DNA of 34,679 nucleotides from Bacteroidota bacterium (lineage in GTDB: Bacteria; Bacteroidota; Bacteroidia; Chitinophagales; Saprospiraceae): positions 1 through 34,679 of the forward strand of contig SBHD01000271.1 of the NCBI GenBank assembly GCA_006226345.1, given 5' to 3'. Made by a program: the position numbers and the translations under genes. The notes beneath the pieces were generated by a model that saw only the letters and a program-made list of their open reading frames with translations, did no database searches and was not told the DNA's origin. This document shows positions 1-7,672 of this stretch, in pieces. The first letter of the stretch is position 1; each line of letters starts with the position of its first letter.

Positions 1-297
1 AAGGCCGTGGTCGTGAAATCCTTCGCCCGGATCCACCAGACCAACCTGAAAAAACAGGGTATGCTGGCACTCACCTTTGCCAATCCGGCCGATTATGACA
101 AGATCCGCCAGGACGACAAGGTATCCATTCTGGGCTTCGAGGACTTTACGCCGGGCAAGCCCCTGCAGATCCGGCTCGATCATACCGACGGTACCAGCGA
201 TACGTTTGATGTCAACCACACGTACAACAAACAACAAATTGAATGGGTACGTGCCGGTTCGGCGCTCAACAAGATCCGCCAGGAGTTTGGCGTGTAG
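1..297 (+). CDS. Aconitate hydratase, C-terminal end (partial)
   Basis: The reading frame is open from the first base and stops at 297, so only the last 98 residues are present; the 5' part lies outside the window. The sequence [16 protein letters not shown] followed by [15 protein letters not shown] matches the C-terminal swivel domain (domain 4) of mitochondrial-type aconitases, which convert citrate to isocitrate in the TCA cycle. The Ser-Phe-Ala-Arg-Ile-His stretch is the conserved substrate-contacting segment with its arginine. The Fe-S cysteines are in the missing part. A strong hairpin terminator follows about 70 bases after the stop, so this gene ends its transcription unit. Family assignment is secure. 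The gene name (acnA or acn type) cannot be settled from this fragment. Confidence 0.92.
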   Translation, partial: KAVVVKSFARIHQTNLKKQGMLALTFANPADYDKIRQDDKVSILGFEDFTPGKPLQIRLDHTDGTSDTFDVNHTYNKQQIEWVRAGSALNKIRQEFGV

Positions 298-366
298 GGC
301 GAAATTGTATTTCGCCATCCGTACACGCGCATTTGAATGCGCAAAAAATCACTTCTCAAAGAAGGC

Positions 367-410
367 ACCGGCTGCCGGGAGTTATCTCCGGCAGCCGGTT
401 TGTTTTTTCC
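367..410 (+). terminator. Rho-independent terminator after aconitase gene
   Basis: A perfect 12-bp stem (ACCGGCTGCCGG at 367-378 paired with 388-399) closes a 9-base loop and is followed at once by a T-rich tract (399-408). It sits 70 bases after the aconitase stop and fits a classic intrinsic terminator separating that gene from the Fur-family gene. Confidence 0.9.
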
Positions 411-467
411 CATCCCCCCCTGAAAATCTCCAAACCCGGCAAAATCGAGCCCGGCCTTTCGAATAAA

Positions 468-486
468 CAGCCCTTTTTAAGGGCTG
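468..486. repeat. Short perfect inverted repeat upstream of Fur-family gene
   Basis: CAGCCCTT (468-475) and AAGGGCTG (479-486) form a perfect 8-bp inverted repeat around three Ts. It lies about 40 bases upstream of the Fur palindrome/promoter region. It could be an operator, a small hairpin or chance; no T-run follows, so it is not a good terminator. Confidence 0.4.
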
Positions 487-521
487 AAGCGCACAACTTT
501 CGTCAGACCTCTACTGTTTAG

Positions 522-543
522 AACTAAACTAATGTTAGTTTTG
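522..543 (+). promoter_or_regulatory. Promoter -7 element overlapped by a Fur/PerR-type palindrome
   Basis: AAACTAA (526-532) and TTAGTTT (535-541) form a perfect 7-bp inverted repeat with a two-base centre; an extra AACTAA at 522-527 extends the left side. Bases 536-543 (TAGTTTTG) fit the Bacteroidota -7 consensus TAnnTTTG exactly. A matching -33 TTTG is not clear. The palindrome covers the -7 box and lies about 30 bases ahead of the start codon, as expected for an autorepressed Fur-family gene. Binding by this protein is inferred. Confidence 0.6.
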
Positions 544-574
544 CAAGTAACTGTTGCCCTTTTTAAATAGAGTT

Positions 575-1099
575 ATGCCTGTCCAACGCAACGAACACGA
601 TATTATCCAGGAGGTGCTGAATATTTTTTCCTCGCACCTCGAAAAAAGCGGTTTGCGAAAAACGCCCGAGCGGTTTGCCATCCTGGAAGAGATCTACAAG
701 CGCACCGATCATTTCGATGCTGAGGCGCTGTACATCCATATGAAAAATCGAAATTACCGGGTCAGCCGGGCTACGGTATACAATACCCTGGAACTGCTGA
801 CATCCTGCGACCTGGTCAAAAAGCACCAGTTTGGAAAAAACCTGGCACAATACGAGAAGTCGTACGGCTATAAACAACATGACCACGCCATTTGCGCGAA
901 TTGCGGTAAGGTGGTGGAATTCTGCGATCCCAGGGTGCAACAGATCAAGGATATGGTCGGTGAAATGCTGAATTTCCAGATCACCCACCACTCCCTCAAC
1001 CTCTATGGTATCTGCGGCGCCTGCCAGAAGGAGATCGAGTTTGGCATCGTCCGCAAGCATCCGAAAATGGTAGAAGACGAACCCGGCTGGGGCGACTGA
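575..1099 (+). CDS. Fur-family transcriptional repressor (Fur/PerR type)
   Basis: This 174-residue protein has the Fur layout. An N-terminal winged helix contains [16 protein letters not shown] and the recognition helix [12 protein letters not shown], and a C-terminal dimerisation domain carries two CxxC zinc pairs, CANC and CGAC. The HFDAEALY and HDHAIC segments supply the histidine/aspartate residues of the regulatory metal site. Such proteins repress iron-uptake or peroxide-stress genes when loaded with Fe or Mn. The sequence does not decide between Fur and PerR. I chose ATG 575 over an in-frame TTG at 554, because 554 lies only about 10 bases after the predicted -7 element. A palindrome over that element suggests autoregulation. 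The next gene starts 31 bases downstream and is probably co-transcribed. Confidence 0.9.
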   Translation: MPVQRNEHDIIQEVLNIFSSHLEKSGLRKTPERFAILEEIYKRTDHFDAEALYIHMKNRNYRVSRATVYNTLELLTSCDLVKKHQFGKNLAQYEKSYGYKQHDHAICANCGKVVEFCDPRVQQIKDMVGEMLNFQITHHSLNLYGICGACQKEIEFGIVRKHPKMVEDEPGWGD

Positions 1100-1130
1100 T
1101 GCGCAGCCGGAAAGTATTTCAAACACAACC

Positions 1131-2030
1131 ATGGCATTAACCATACTTATTGCCGGCGGAACCGGCCAGATCGGTTCGCGCCTTACAGAAGTTTTACGTA
1201 ACAAAGGGCACCAGGTGCGCCTGTTAAGCCGCACACCGCAAGGCGCCGATCAATATGGCTGGGACCTGAAAAAAAAGGTTATCGACGACAACGCCGTATC
1301 CGGCGCTGATATCGTGATCAACCTGACGGGTGCGGGCATTGCCGACAAACGCTGGACCCCGGCCCGGAAGCAACTGCTCATCGACAGCCGGGTAGACAGC
1401 GCCAACCTGCTGCGGGAAAGCTTTCAGCGCCTCGGATACCAGCCCAAAGCCTACCTGTCGGCTTCCGCAGTGGGATACTACGGTGATGCCGGCGATGCCT
1501 GGGTGCATGAGTATGATGCACCGGCCGACAACAGTTTCATGGTGGAATGTTGCACCCTGTGGGAGCAGGCGGTGGAAGCCATCAGCGCCATGGGCATCCG
1601 TACGGTAGTGCTTCGCACCGGCATTGTACTCGATAAGGAGGGCGGCGCCCTGCGGGAGATCATCAAGCCGATGCGGTTTGGCGCCGGCGGCTATTTCGGA
1701 GACGGCCAGGCCTGGTATTCCTGGATCCATCATGAAGATATCTGCCAAATGTACCTTTGGGCTGCCGAGCACCCGGAAGTGGAAGGCATTTTCAATGCCG
1801 TGGCACCGAACCCGGTCCGGAATATCGAACTGATCAAGGCTACAGCCAAAGCTATGCACCAACCGGCTATTTTCGCTCCGGCACCGGAATTTGCCCTGCG
1901 CCTCGTATTCGGAGAAATGGCCGATGCGATTTTATTCAGCATACGTGCATCTGCAGAAAAAATCATCCAGGCCGGCTACCGGTTCCATCACCCGGATCTG
2001 GAATCCGCACTGGAGGAGATATTTACCTGA
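1131..2030 (+). CDS. TIGR01777 family epimerase-like oxidoreductase (YfcH type)
   Basis: This 299-residue protein begins with a Rossmann nucleotide-binding motif (GGTGQIGSRL, residues about 9-18), typical of extended/atypical short-chain dehydrogenases that bind NAD(P). The middle contains LSASAVGYYGD, where the family's active-site tyrosine region lies. The C-terminus (from about residue 250, PAPEFALRLVFGEMAD) matches the DUF1731 tail of TIGR01777 proteins, related to E. coli YfcH and the cell-division-linked SulA-like epimerases of plants and cyanobacteria. The substrate is unknown. Length fits the family. It follows the Fur-family gene by 31 bases with no terminator, so the two may share a transcript. 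It is not obviously an iron or stress gene. Confidence 0.88.
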   Translation: MALTILIAGGTGQIGSRLTEVLRNKGHQVRLLSRTPQGADQYGWDLKKKVIDDNAVSGADIVINLTGAGIADKRWTPARKQLLIDSRVDSANLLRESFQRLGYQPKAYLSASAVGYYGDAGDAWVHEYDAPADNSFMVECCTLWEQAVEAISAMGIRTVVLRTGIVLDKEGGALREIIKPMRFGAGGYFGDGQAWYSWIHHEDICQMYLWAAEHPEVEGIFNAVAPNPVRNIELIKATAKAMHQPAIFAPAPEFALRLVFGEMADAILFSIRASAEKIIQAGYRFHHPDLESALEEIFT

Positions 2031-2090
2031 AACCTTTACGTTACCCGCTGATACAGGCATCAGCTGTATTTCATTTACCCGTCCGACCTT

Positions 2091-3209
2091 ATGAGCATGC
2101 GCACCAACCTGTTGTGGACCCTGGGGATTGTTGTCACCCTTACCCTGGGCTATTACTTCTCCGATATTGTTGCCTACTTGCTTGTAGCCTGGGTGTTTTC
2201 CATGCTGGGACGCCCCCTTATGGAATTTTTTCAGGCCCGCATCCATTTCCGGCGCCGGCACATGGGCCCCACCAGTGCGGCCCTGCTTACCCTGCTGAGC
2301 TTTTACCTGGTCATTTTTGGCCTCCTGATGTTGTTTGTACCAACGATCGGCGCACAAGCCCGGCACCTTACCAGTGTGGATTATTCTGCCCTGGGTGAAA
2401 AACTCAAAGATCCGTTTTCCAATATTGACCTGTGGATGCACCAGATCGGTGTCCTGGAGCCGGGTGTATCGCTGGGCAAACGCGTACAGGTATTGCTAAG
2501 TGAGTGGTTCAAGCCCACAATGCTGGGCGACTTCGTCGGAAACATCTTCAACGCTGCCGGCAATATCTTCGTGGCTTTCGCATCCGTGTCTTTTATCCTG
2601 TTCTTTTTCCTGCAGGATAAAACCCTTTTTACCGGTATTCTCCGGGCACTTGTGCCCAATGAGCAGGAAACCAAAGTGCTCAATGCCGTGCAAACATCCA
2701 GCGACATGCTCACCCGCTACTTCAGTGGGCTGGCCCTGCAAACCCTGGCTTTTATCGCCATTGTATCACTGACACTTTGGATACTGGGCATCCCCAACGC
2801 ACTATTGATCGGCGTATTGGGCGGCCTGTTTAACATCGTGCCGTACGTAGGCCCGATCATGGGCATCGTCCTCGGCTGTTTTTTTACCCTCTCCAATTAC
2901 ATCGAAGCAGAGTTTTCGGTCCTGCTTCCGCAATTACTAAAAGTGGTAGGCGCCTTTGCCTTCACCCAGGCCATCGATAACAACCTGGTCGGCCCTTATA
3001 TCACCTCTACCAGTGTAAAAGCCCACCCGCTGGAGATCTTTATCGTAACCCTTGCAGCCGCTCAGATCGGCGGGATTGGCGGCATGGTGCTCGGTATTCC
3101 GGTATACACGGTGCTACGGGTGATCGCGATGATCTTTTTCAGCGAGTTCAAACTCGTTAAAAAACTCACAGGACATCTCGGAAACGGAGATATAAAGAAC
3201 AAGGAATAA
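2091..3209 (+). CDS. AI-2E family transporter (PerM/YdiK type membrane protein)
   Basis: This 372-residue protein has about seven to eight hydrophobic segments: two near the N-terminus, one near residue 70, then a soluble stretch, then a cluster in the C-terminal half. GIPNALLIGVLGGLFNIVPYVGP and the downstream segment ending GIGGMVLGIPVYTVLRV are hallmarks of the AI-2E exporter/PerM superfamily (PF01594). Members export small molecules or act as Na+/H+ antiporters, and the name does not prove autoinducer-2 transport. A small inverted repeat (GCTGAT/ATCAGC, 2047-2064) lies in the 60-base gap before it. The acetyltransferase gene starts 11 bases after the stop, so the two are likely co-transcribed. 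Confidence 0.88.
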   Translation: MSMRTNLLWTLGIVVTLTLGYYFSDIVAYLLVAWVFSMLGRPLMEFFQARIHFRRRHMGPTSAALLTLLSFYLVIFGLLMLFVPTIGAQARHLTSVDYSALGEKLKDPFSNIDLWMHQIGVLEPGVSLGKRVQVLLSEWFKPTMLGDFVGNIFNAAGNIFVAFASVSFILFFFLQDKTLFTGILRALVPNEQETKVLNAVQTSSDMLTRYFSGLALQTLAFIAIVSLTLWILGIPNALLIGVLGGLFNIVPYVGPIMGIVLGCFFTLSNYIEAEFSVLLPQLLKVVGAFAFTQAIDNNLVGPYITSTSVKAHPLEIFIVTLAAAQIGGIGGMVLGIPVYTVLRVIAMIFFSEFKLVKKLTGHLGNGDIKNKE

Positions 3210-3219
3210 GCAGCAACTT

Positions 3220-3669
3220 ATGCAGGAAAGTATCAGGCCATACCAATCAACGGACCGGGAGCAACTGCTCGAACTGCTGCGGCTTAATACGCCCACCTAT
3301 TTCGCCCCTGAAGAAGAAGCAGACTTCATCGAATACCTGGAACAGCACCTGGAGGAATACTTTGTGGTGGAAGGCGCCGGAAAAATCGTTGGCTGCGGTG
3401 GAATAAACTACCTGAAAAACAATACAGAAGCCCGTATTTCCTGGGACATGATCCACCCGGATTTTCAGGGGAAAGGCCTGGGCAGCCGGCTAACCCGGCA
3501 CCGGATCGACTGTATTCTGGAGCACCCGAAGGTGCGGGTGATCGTCGTCCGGACCACTCAACTCGTTTACCCGTTCTATCAAAAGTCAGGGTTTGTCCTC
3601 ATAAAAACGGAACCGGATTACTGGGCGCCGGGATTTGACCTGTACCACATGGAATGGAAGGTCCGGTAA
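3220..3669 (+). CDS. GNAT family N-acetyltransferase
   Basis: This 149-residue protein is the size of a single GNAT domain, with the acetyl-CoA pyrophosphate-binding motif HPDFQGKGLGSRL (Q-G-K-G-x-G) near residues 85-97. The N-terminus reads IRPYQSTDREQLLELLRLNTP, a common GNAT opening. The acceptor substrate (amino acid, antibiotic, protein or small amine) cannot be inferred. ATG 3220 is 11 bases after the preceding stop, indicating co-transcription with the membrane protein gene. The gene faces the T9SS plug-domain gene, and no convincing terminator hairpin is visible in the 57 bases between them. Confidence 0.85.
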   Translation: MQESIRPYQSTDREQLLELLRLNTPTYFAPEEEADFIEYLEQHLEEYFVVEGAGKIVGCGGINYLKNNTEARISWDMIHPDFQGKGLGSRLTRHRIDCILEHPKVRVIVVRTTQLVYPFYQKSGFVLIKTEPDYWAPGFDLYHMEWKVR

Positions 3670-3726
3670 GTAAATCCAAAATTCTGCTCGACAAAGTTTT
3701 CACCGCCAGGACGCGGAAGTTAACCG

Positions 3727-5055
3727 CTAATTCCGCACCCGGGTATCCATAGTAGCCGATAACATCAGCCGGTCGTAACGCTGTCCAAACGGCCGGAAGT
3801 ACACCAGTATCTGGTACTCATTGCCGGTTTCATGCCAGTTGCCTTCAAAGCCCTCCTCGTCCGCTTCTCCGGTCTTTTGATTGACTGCGAGATACTGATA
3901 ATTGTAATACCCCTGCTTCAGATACGCTTCGGTGACATAGGCTTTGACGTCTTCTTCATAGCGCATCTTGAACTCGGGCTTGAGTTGCCAGTCCGATAAC
4001 TCTCCAAATACATATACATCGATATTATCCAGTGGCAGGTTTTGTTTGAGCGAGAATAACACTTCGGCATAGTCGCATTGATCAAGTCCCTGGTTGGCAT
4101 TTAGGTTCTCGATGCTGAAACGTCCATTCAGGTCGCCGTAGGATATGTAGGTGCGCCCGGAGCGGCTCTCGTCCATTTGCAGAGTGACAGCATAATAATC
4201 CGTCATATTCCGGATATCGTACACAAACTCCCCGCGGTAATCAAAGGTGCGCATATCGAAATACCGCCATTCCTTGCCGGCGGGGAACACGATCTTGTCC
4301 TGATAGTCAAATACCAGCTGATCCTGCCGGACCAGAAAGGGTGGCAGCGGCCCCAGTGCCGTGTCCCATCGGCCGTTTTGCAACACATACGCTTTTACCT
4401 CACGCTCCGGATAGGTGATCCGCATGCCTTTCGTGCTCACAGAAAAGTCGATCTCATGGTGCGTATTTAATTTACCAACCTGAACGGGCTTGACAAAGTT
4501 GGTAGCCACACTCCAGTTGGACTCCACCACCAGGAAACGTCGCACCAGCACCAACTTCCGGTCATTGGTATTGTCGTAAACCTTGAGCAGGTAGTTGCCG
4601 GACTTGGTCCAGCGCATATTCCGGTTGGGCAACCCCAGGGTAAAATGCACGTATTGTTGCAGGGTATTGAACGAATTGAAGGAATTAATGATCCGGTCTT
4701 CTGTAAACCCGTCGATGTATTCATTGTCCTCCAGGTCGGAACGCTGCCAGTCTGCGTCGCAATGCTCAATTGTGTACAGGTAGTCGCGGATATCGGTACC
4801 CAGGTGGTCAAATTCCAGCACCAGTGTATTGGCGGGGGCATTCAGTTCCACCATCGGGAAGGTCAGGGGCGCGCCGCGCAAATGCAGTTGAACCGACAGG
4901 ATATCATAATCGTAAATGCGCGATTCATTGTCGGGGTTGTTATCCGCCGGGGCGGTTTGCGCCAGACCCGATACCGGCGCCAGCAACAGGGCAATGCCGA
5001 GCCCGCAGCACAGAACGACAGCGGGTAGTTTGTATAAGAAAGGTTGAGAACGCAT
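3727..5055 (-). CDS. DUF5103 protein, type IX secretion system plug-domain protein
   Basis: This 442-residue protein has a clear signal peptide (FLYKLPAVVLCCGLGIALLL, then cleavage after SGLAQ). The mature part is beta-rich and contains NTLVLEFDHLG, YLYTIEHCDADWQRSDL and ENLNANQGLDQCDYAEVLFSL, which match PF17116, the T9SS plug domain. In Flavobacterium johnsoniae the Plug protein sits against the SprA translocon and blocks its periplasm-facing opening. This protein is therefore expected to be exported and to act at the outer-membrane T9SS channel. ATG 5055 was chosen over an upstream in-frame start at 5088 because it places the basic residues right before the hydrophobic core. No other T9SS gene is nearby. 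Confidence 0.88.
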   Translation of the reverse strand: MRSQPFLYKLPAVVLCCGLGIALLLAPVSGLAQTAPADNNPDNESRIYDYDILSVQLHLRGAPLTFPMVELNAPANTLVLEFDHLGTDIRDYLYTIEHCDADWQRSDLEDNEYIDGFTEDRIINSFNSFNTLQQYVHFTLGLPNRNMRWTKSGNYLLKVYDNTNDRKLVLVRRFLVVESNWSVATNFVKPVQVGKLNTHHEIDFSVSTKGMRITYPEREVKAYVLQNGRWDTALGPLPPFLVRQDQLVFDYQDKIVFPAGKEWRYFDMRTFDYRGEFVYDIRNMTDYYAVTLQMDESRSGRTYISYGDLNGRFSIENLNANQGLDQCDYAEVLFSLKQNLPLDNIDVYVFGELSDWQLKPEFKMRYEEDVKAYVTEAYLKQGYYNYQYLAVNQKTGEADEEGFEGNWHETGNEYQILVYFRPFGQRYDRLMLSATMDTRVRN

Positions 5056-5111
5056 ATACAAGATATTTTTATCCGGAGCAGCCCACAAATGTACCGTAAA
5101 AGCCGGTCTGG

Positions 5112-5765
5112 TTACCAGTCTGCCGGCGGGGGCGCCTCCAGCTCCAACCGTTCTCCCGTTTTCGGATGGAGGATAGTCAGACGCCAGGCATGCAGTTTGA
5201 TCGCGTGTTCGCGCCAGACCGGTCCGCCGTACCGGACATCCCCGACAATCGGGCAGCCAATGTGGGCCAATTGTGCACGGATCTGGTGAAAACGTCCGGT
5301 TTCCGGAAAAATTTCCAGCAATGCGCCATTTCCTACACTTTTCAGGGTGTGATAGCGCAGCTGTGCCGGCTGGCTGCCAGCCACCTGCCGGTCTAGTACC
5401 AGGGCGGAGCGTTTGTCGGGCGTGCGCATCAGAAAGTGTTCCAGGCGGGCGTCGGGGGGATGTGGTGGGCGGCTGGTTTCGGTCAGGTAGACTTTTTCCG
5501 TTTGTTTTTCCTCAAACTGCCGCATAACTGTAGTAAGCGCAGTTTTTGTTTTAGCCAATACCAACAGACCACTGGCTGCCCGGTCGAGGCGGTGTACTAC
5601 CCGAAGGTACAACCGGGCGGGTTTGCCTGCTGCGGCCTGGCGTTGTTGCATAAATGCCTGTGTCCGTTTCTCCGCAGACGGATGCGCAGCCTTGCCGCTT
5701 TCGGTGCTGAGCCCGGCCGGCTTGTCTATCGCCAGCAGGTAGTTATCTTCGAAGAGTATCTGCAT
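5112..5765 (-). CDS. RluA family RNA pseudouridine synthase
   Basis: This 217-residue protein carries the RluA-family catalytic block HRLDRAASGLLVLAKT, whose aspartate is the nucleophile that isomerises uridine in rRNA or tRNA. It also has the opening YLLAIDKPAGLSTE and the closing FHQIRAQLAHIGCPIVGD motif. It has no N-terminal S4 RNA-binding domain, so it resembles the short RluA/TruC-like members; the target nucleotide is unknown. Its ATG at 5765 overlaps the stop codon of the response regulator gene (TGATG), so it is probably translationally coupled to it. A TTG at 5768 is a less likely start. Confidence 0.9.
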   Translation of the reverse strand: MQILFEDNYLLAIDKPAGLSTESGKAAHPSAEKRTQAFMQQRQAAAGKPARLYLRVVHRLDRAASGLLVLAKTKTALTTVMRQFEEKQTEKVYLTETSRPPHPPDARLEHFLMRTPDKRSALVLDRQVAGSQPAQLRYHTLKSVGNGALLEIFPETGRFHQIRAQLAHIGCPIVGDVRYGGPVWREHAIKLHAWRLTILHPKTGERLELEAPPPADW

Positions 5766-6460
5766 CAACCCGCCACGAAATGATATCCCACCCCTTTAAT
5801 GGTAATGATCTCGATATCCGGATCGCGGCGCAGGTAGTCGCGCAGTTTGGTGATATACACATCAAGGTTGCGGGAGTTGAAAAAATGGTCGTCGCCCCAG
5901 ACCTGCAGCAGGATGTCTTTGCGGGCCACAACTGTATTCCGGTGCTCTGCCAGTATCTTCAGCAGGTCGGTTTCCCGAGCACTGAGCTTGCGTACCGAAT
6001 CGTCGGGTGTATACCGGAGTTCGTATTTCAGCGGAAAAAACTCAAAGTGACCAAGTACGATGCTGTCGCCTGGAGCCGGACCGGCCGTTGTATTGCGGTT
6101 AGCCAGATTCAGCAGGTTTTGGATCCGAACGATCAGTTCTTCCATACTGAATGGCTTCCGCACATAATCGTTACCACCCACGGCAAAACCTTTGAGCACA
6201 TCGGCCGTTTGATCTTTTGCAGTCAGAAACAGGATCGGCAGGTTCGGGTGATCCCGGCGGATCGCTTCCCCCAGTGAAAACCCGTCGCGGTTCGGCAGCA
6301 TCACATCGAGCACGCACACATCCGGCCCGAACGCCTCCAGCGCGGCCATCACCTTAGCACCATCGGTGACCATGCGCACCTCAAAGGCGCGGCTTTCCAG
6401 GCTCTCCTTGACGATCTTGCCCAGAAACGGCTCGTCTTCCACGTACAGTATTTTGATCAC
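5765..6460 (-). CDS. OmpR/PhoB-type DNA-binding response regulator
   Basis: This 231-residue protein has a receiver domain (residues 1-120) with the acidic pocket E8-D9, phospho-acceptor D52 in VCVLDVMLP, T80 and K102 in YVRKPFS. A winged-helix output domain follows (about 130-231), containing LSARETDLLKILAEHRNTVV and NLDVYITKLRDYLR. All phosphorylation residues are intact, so it should respond to a sensor kinase. No histidine kinase gene lies next to it; its downstream partner is the overlapping pseudouridine synthase gene. The cognate kinase must be elsewhere, and the target genes are unknown. Confidence 0.92.
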   Translation of the reverse strand: MIKILYVEDEPFLGKIVKESLESRAFEVRMVTDGAKVMAALEAFGPDVCVLDVMLPNRDGFSLGEAIRRDHPNLPILFLTAKDQTADVLKGFAVGGNDYVRKPFSMEELIVRIQNLLNLANRNTTAGPAPGDSIVLGHFEFFPLKYELRYTPDDSVRKLSARETDLLKILAEHRNTVVARKDILLQVWGDDHFFNSRNLDVYITKLRDYLRRDPDIEIITIKGVGYHFVAG

Positions 6461-6465
6461 AGGTA

Positions 6466-6473
6466 CAAGGATA
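6466..6473 (-). promoter_or_regulatory. Candidate -7 element for the response regulator gene
   Basis: On the minus strand bases 6473-6466 read TATCCTTG, one mismatch from TAnnTTTG, and lie just ahead of ATG 6460. No good -33 TTTG is seen at the usual distance, so this is only a candidate. Confidence 0.25.
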
Positions 6474-6547
6474 ATGTTTTTAGCCGGAAGTCAGAAGGAC
6501 CGGCATCTGCATCTGTTTTCAGAAGAAACGGCAACCAAATGAAAGGC

Positions 6548-7633
6548 TCAGGGTTTCTCCTTCCATTGTGCGCCGTATTGCTCTACCAGGATATTATCGT
6601 AGTAGTCGGCTTTTTCAAACAGTTTTTGCAACAGCGCCATGCCGGTATCTTCATTCAGATAGCGGTCGTAAATAAGCAGGGAAAGCAGGATGTCCTGCTC
6701 ATGTACAGACAGTGTCAGCGCTTCATTAGTGTAATTTTCCCGCAACAGATACTCATATAACGGTTTGATATTTTCACGGGGCAGCTGGCATAGAATGGCA
6801 TCTGCCGTCATCAGGCCGCTGGTTTCGTGGTACGTAATATTGATGCGGGCACTGCCCTGGTTGATCTCCCAGCAATTCGGGCCGCAGCGGCTCAGGCTTA
6901 CATCATGACCAGTTTGGGTGATCAGCGATTCAATAGTGCGCGGCACACCTGTTGGGGCATATTCTTCAAGGGCTCCGGGAAGTTCCACCCGGTTGCCGCA
7001 GAACGTACAAAAGCCATTTTCGACCGTATCGGACGAAACCACGTTCGAGCAGGCGGTACAGCGGCAGGTATTATCACTGCCGACCTTTTGATAGTCGTCC
7101 AGCGATTCATGCAAAAAGGCAACCGGCAGGGAGAACCCCATATTATCGCCATTGCGGATGATAAAAGTATTAACCCCCACTACTTCACCCTCATCATCGA
7201 CCAGTGGCCCGCCGGAATTTCCGGGGTTCAGGGCAGCATCGATATGCAGGTACGGGATGTTGTTCATGACCTCCCGTGCACCGGAAATGATGCCATTTTT
7301 TACCGAAAACTTCAGTCCGAACGGGTGGCCGATCGCCGTGACCGGGTCACGCTCCCGGAGTTTTTTATCCAACCCGAGCCGGATTGGCGGCATGGTGCCG
7401 CTGGCATTCGGCCCGCTAAGAAAAGCCAGGTCGTATTTCCGGTCGGTATACCGGACTGTGGCCAGTTGCTTTTTGAACTTTGCCCCTTCAATGATCACTT
7501 GCCGGTTTCCTTCCACTACATGGTGGTTGGTGACGATCAGATCGCGGTCTTTCAAATAAAACCCGGTACCGGTACTGTACGGTGTCGCGATTTGGATGAT
7601 AACATCCCGGTAGGTATCGATAAAGTCCTTCAT
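6548..7633 (-). CDS. Trypsin-like serine protease with zinc ribbon and YbjN-like C-terminal domain
   Basis: This 361-residue protein joins three modules. Residues 1-180 are a trypsin-like (HtrA/DegP-type, S1C) protease domain with intact catalytic H38 (VTNHHVV), D68 (YDLAFL) and S140 (NPGNSGGP). Residues 190-215 form a small zinc ribbon, C192-x2-C195 and C209-x2-C212. Residues about 240-355 resemble the YbjN / type III secretion chaperone-like fold (QDILLSLLIYDRYL). There is no signal peptide and no PDZ domain, so it is probably cytoplasmic, unlike DegP. ATG 7633 puts the protease domain right at the N-terminus; an in-frame ATG at 7651 is possible. It lies 39 bases after a gene for another YbjN-like protein, suggesting a two-protein unit. 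The C-terminal domain call is by pattern only. Confidence 0.72.
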   Translation of the reverse strand: MKDFIDTYRDVIIQIATPYSTGTGFYLKDRDLIVTNHHVVEGNRQVIIEGAKFKKQLATVRYTDRKYDLAFLSGPNASGTMPPIRLGLDKKLRERDPVTAIGHPFGLKFSVKNGIISGAREVMNNIPYLHIDAALNPGNSGGPLVDDEGEVVGVNTFIIRNGDNMGFSLPVAFLHESLDDYQKVGSDNTCRCTACSNVVSSDTVENGFCTFCGNRVELPGALEEYAPTGVPRTIESLITQTGHDVSLSRCGPNCWEINQGSARINITYHETSGLMTADAILCQLPRENIKPLYEYLLRENYTNEALTLSVHEQDILLSLLIYDRYLNEDTGMALLQKLFEKADYYDNILVEQYGAQWKEKP

Positions 7634-7672
7634 TCGTCTGATGCGCTGCATTGGTTATACGGGGCCGGCAGT

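Noticed and set aside
563-1234. 223-codon minus-strand open frame
   Set aside because: It is antisense to the Fur-family gene, whose CxxC motifs and helix-turn-helix are clear.
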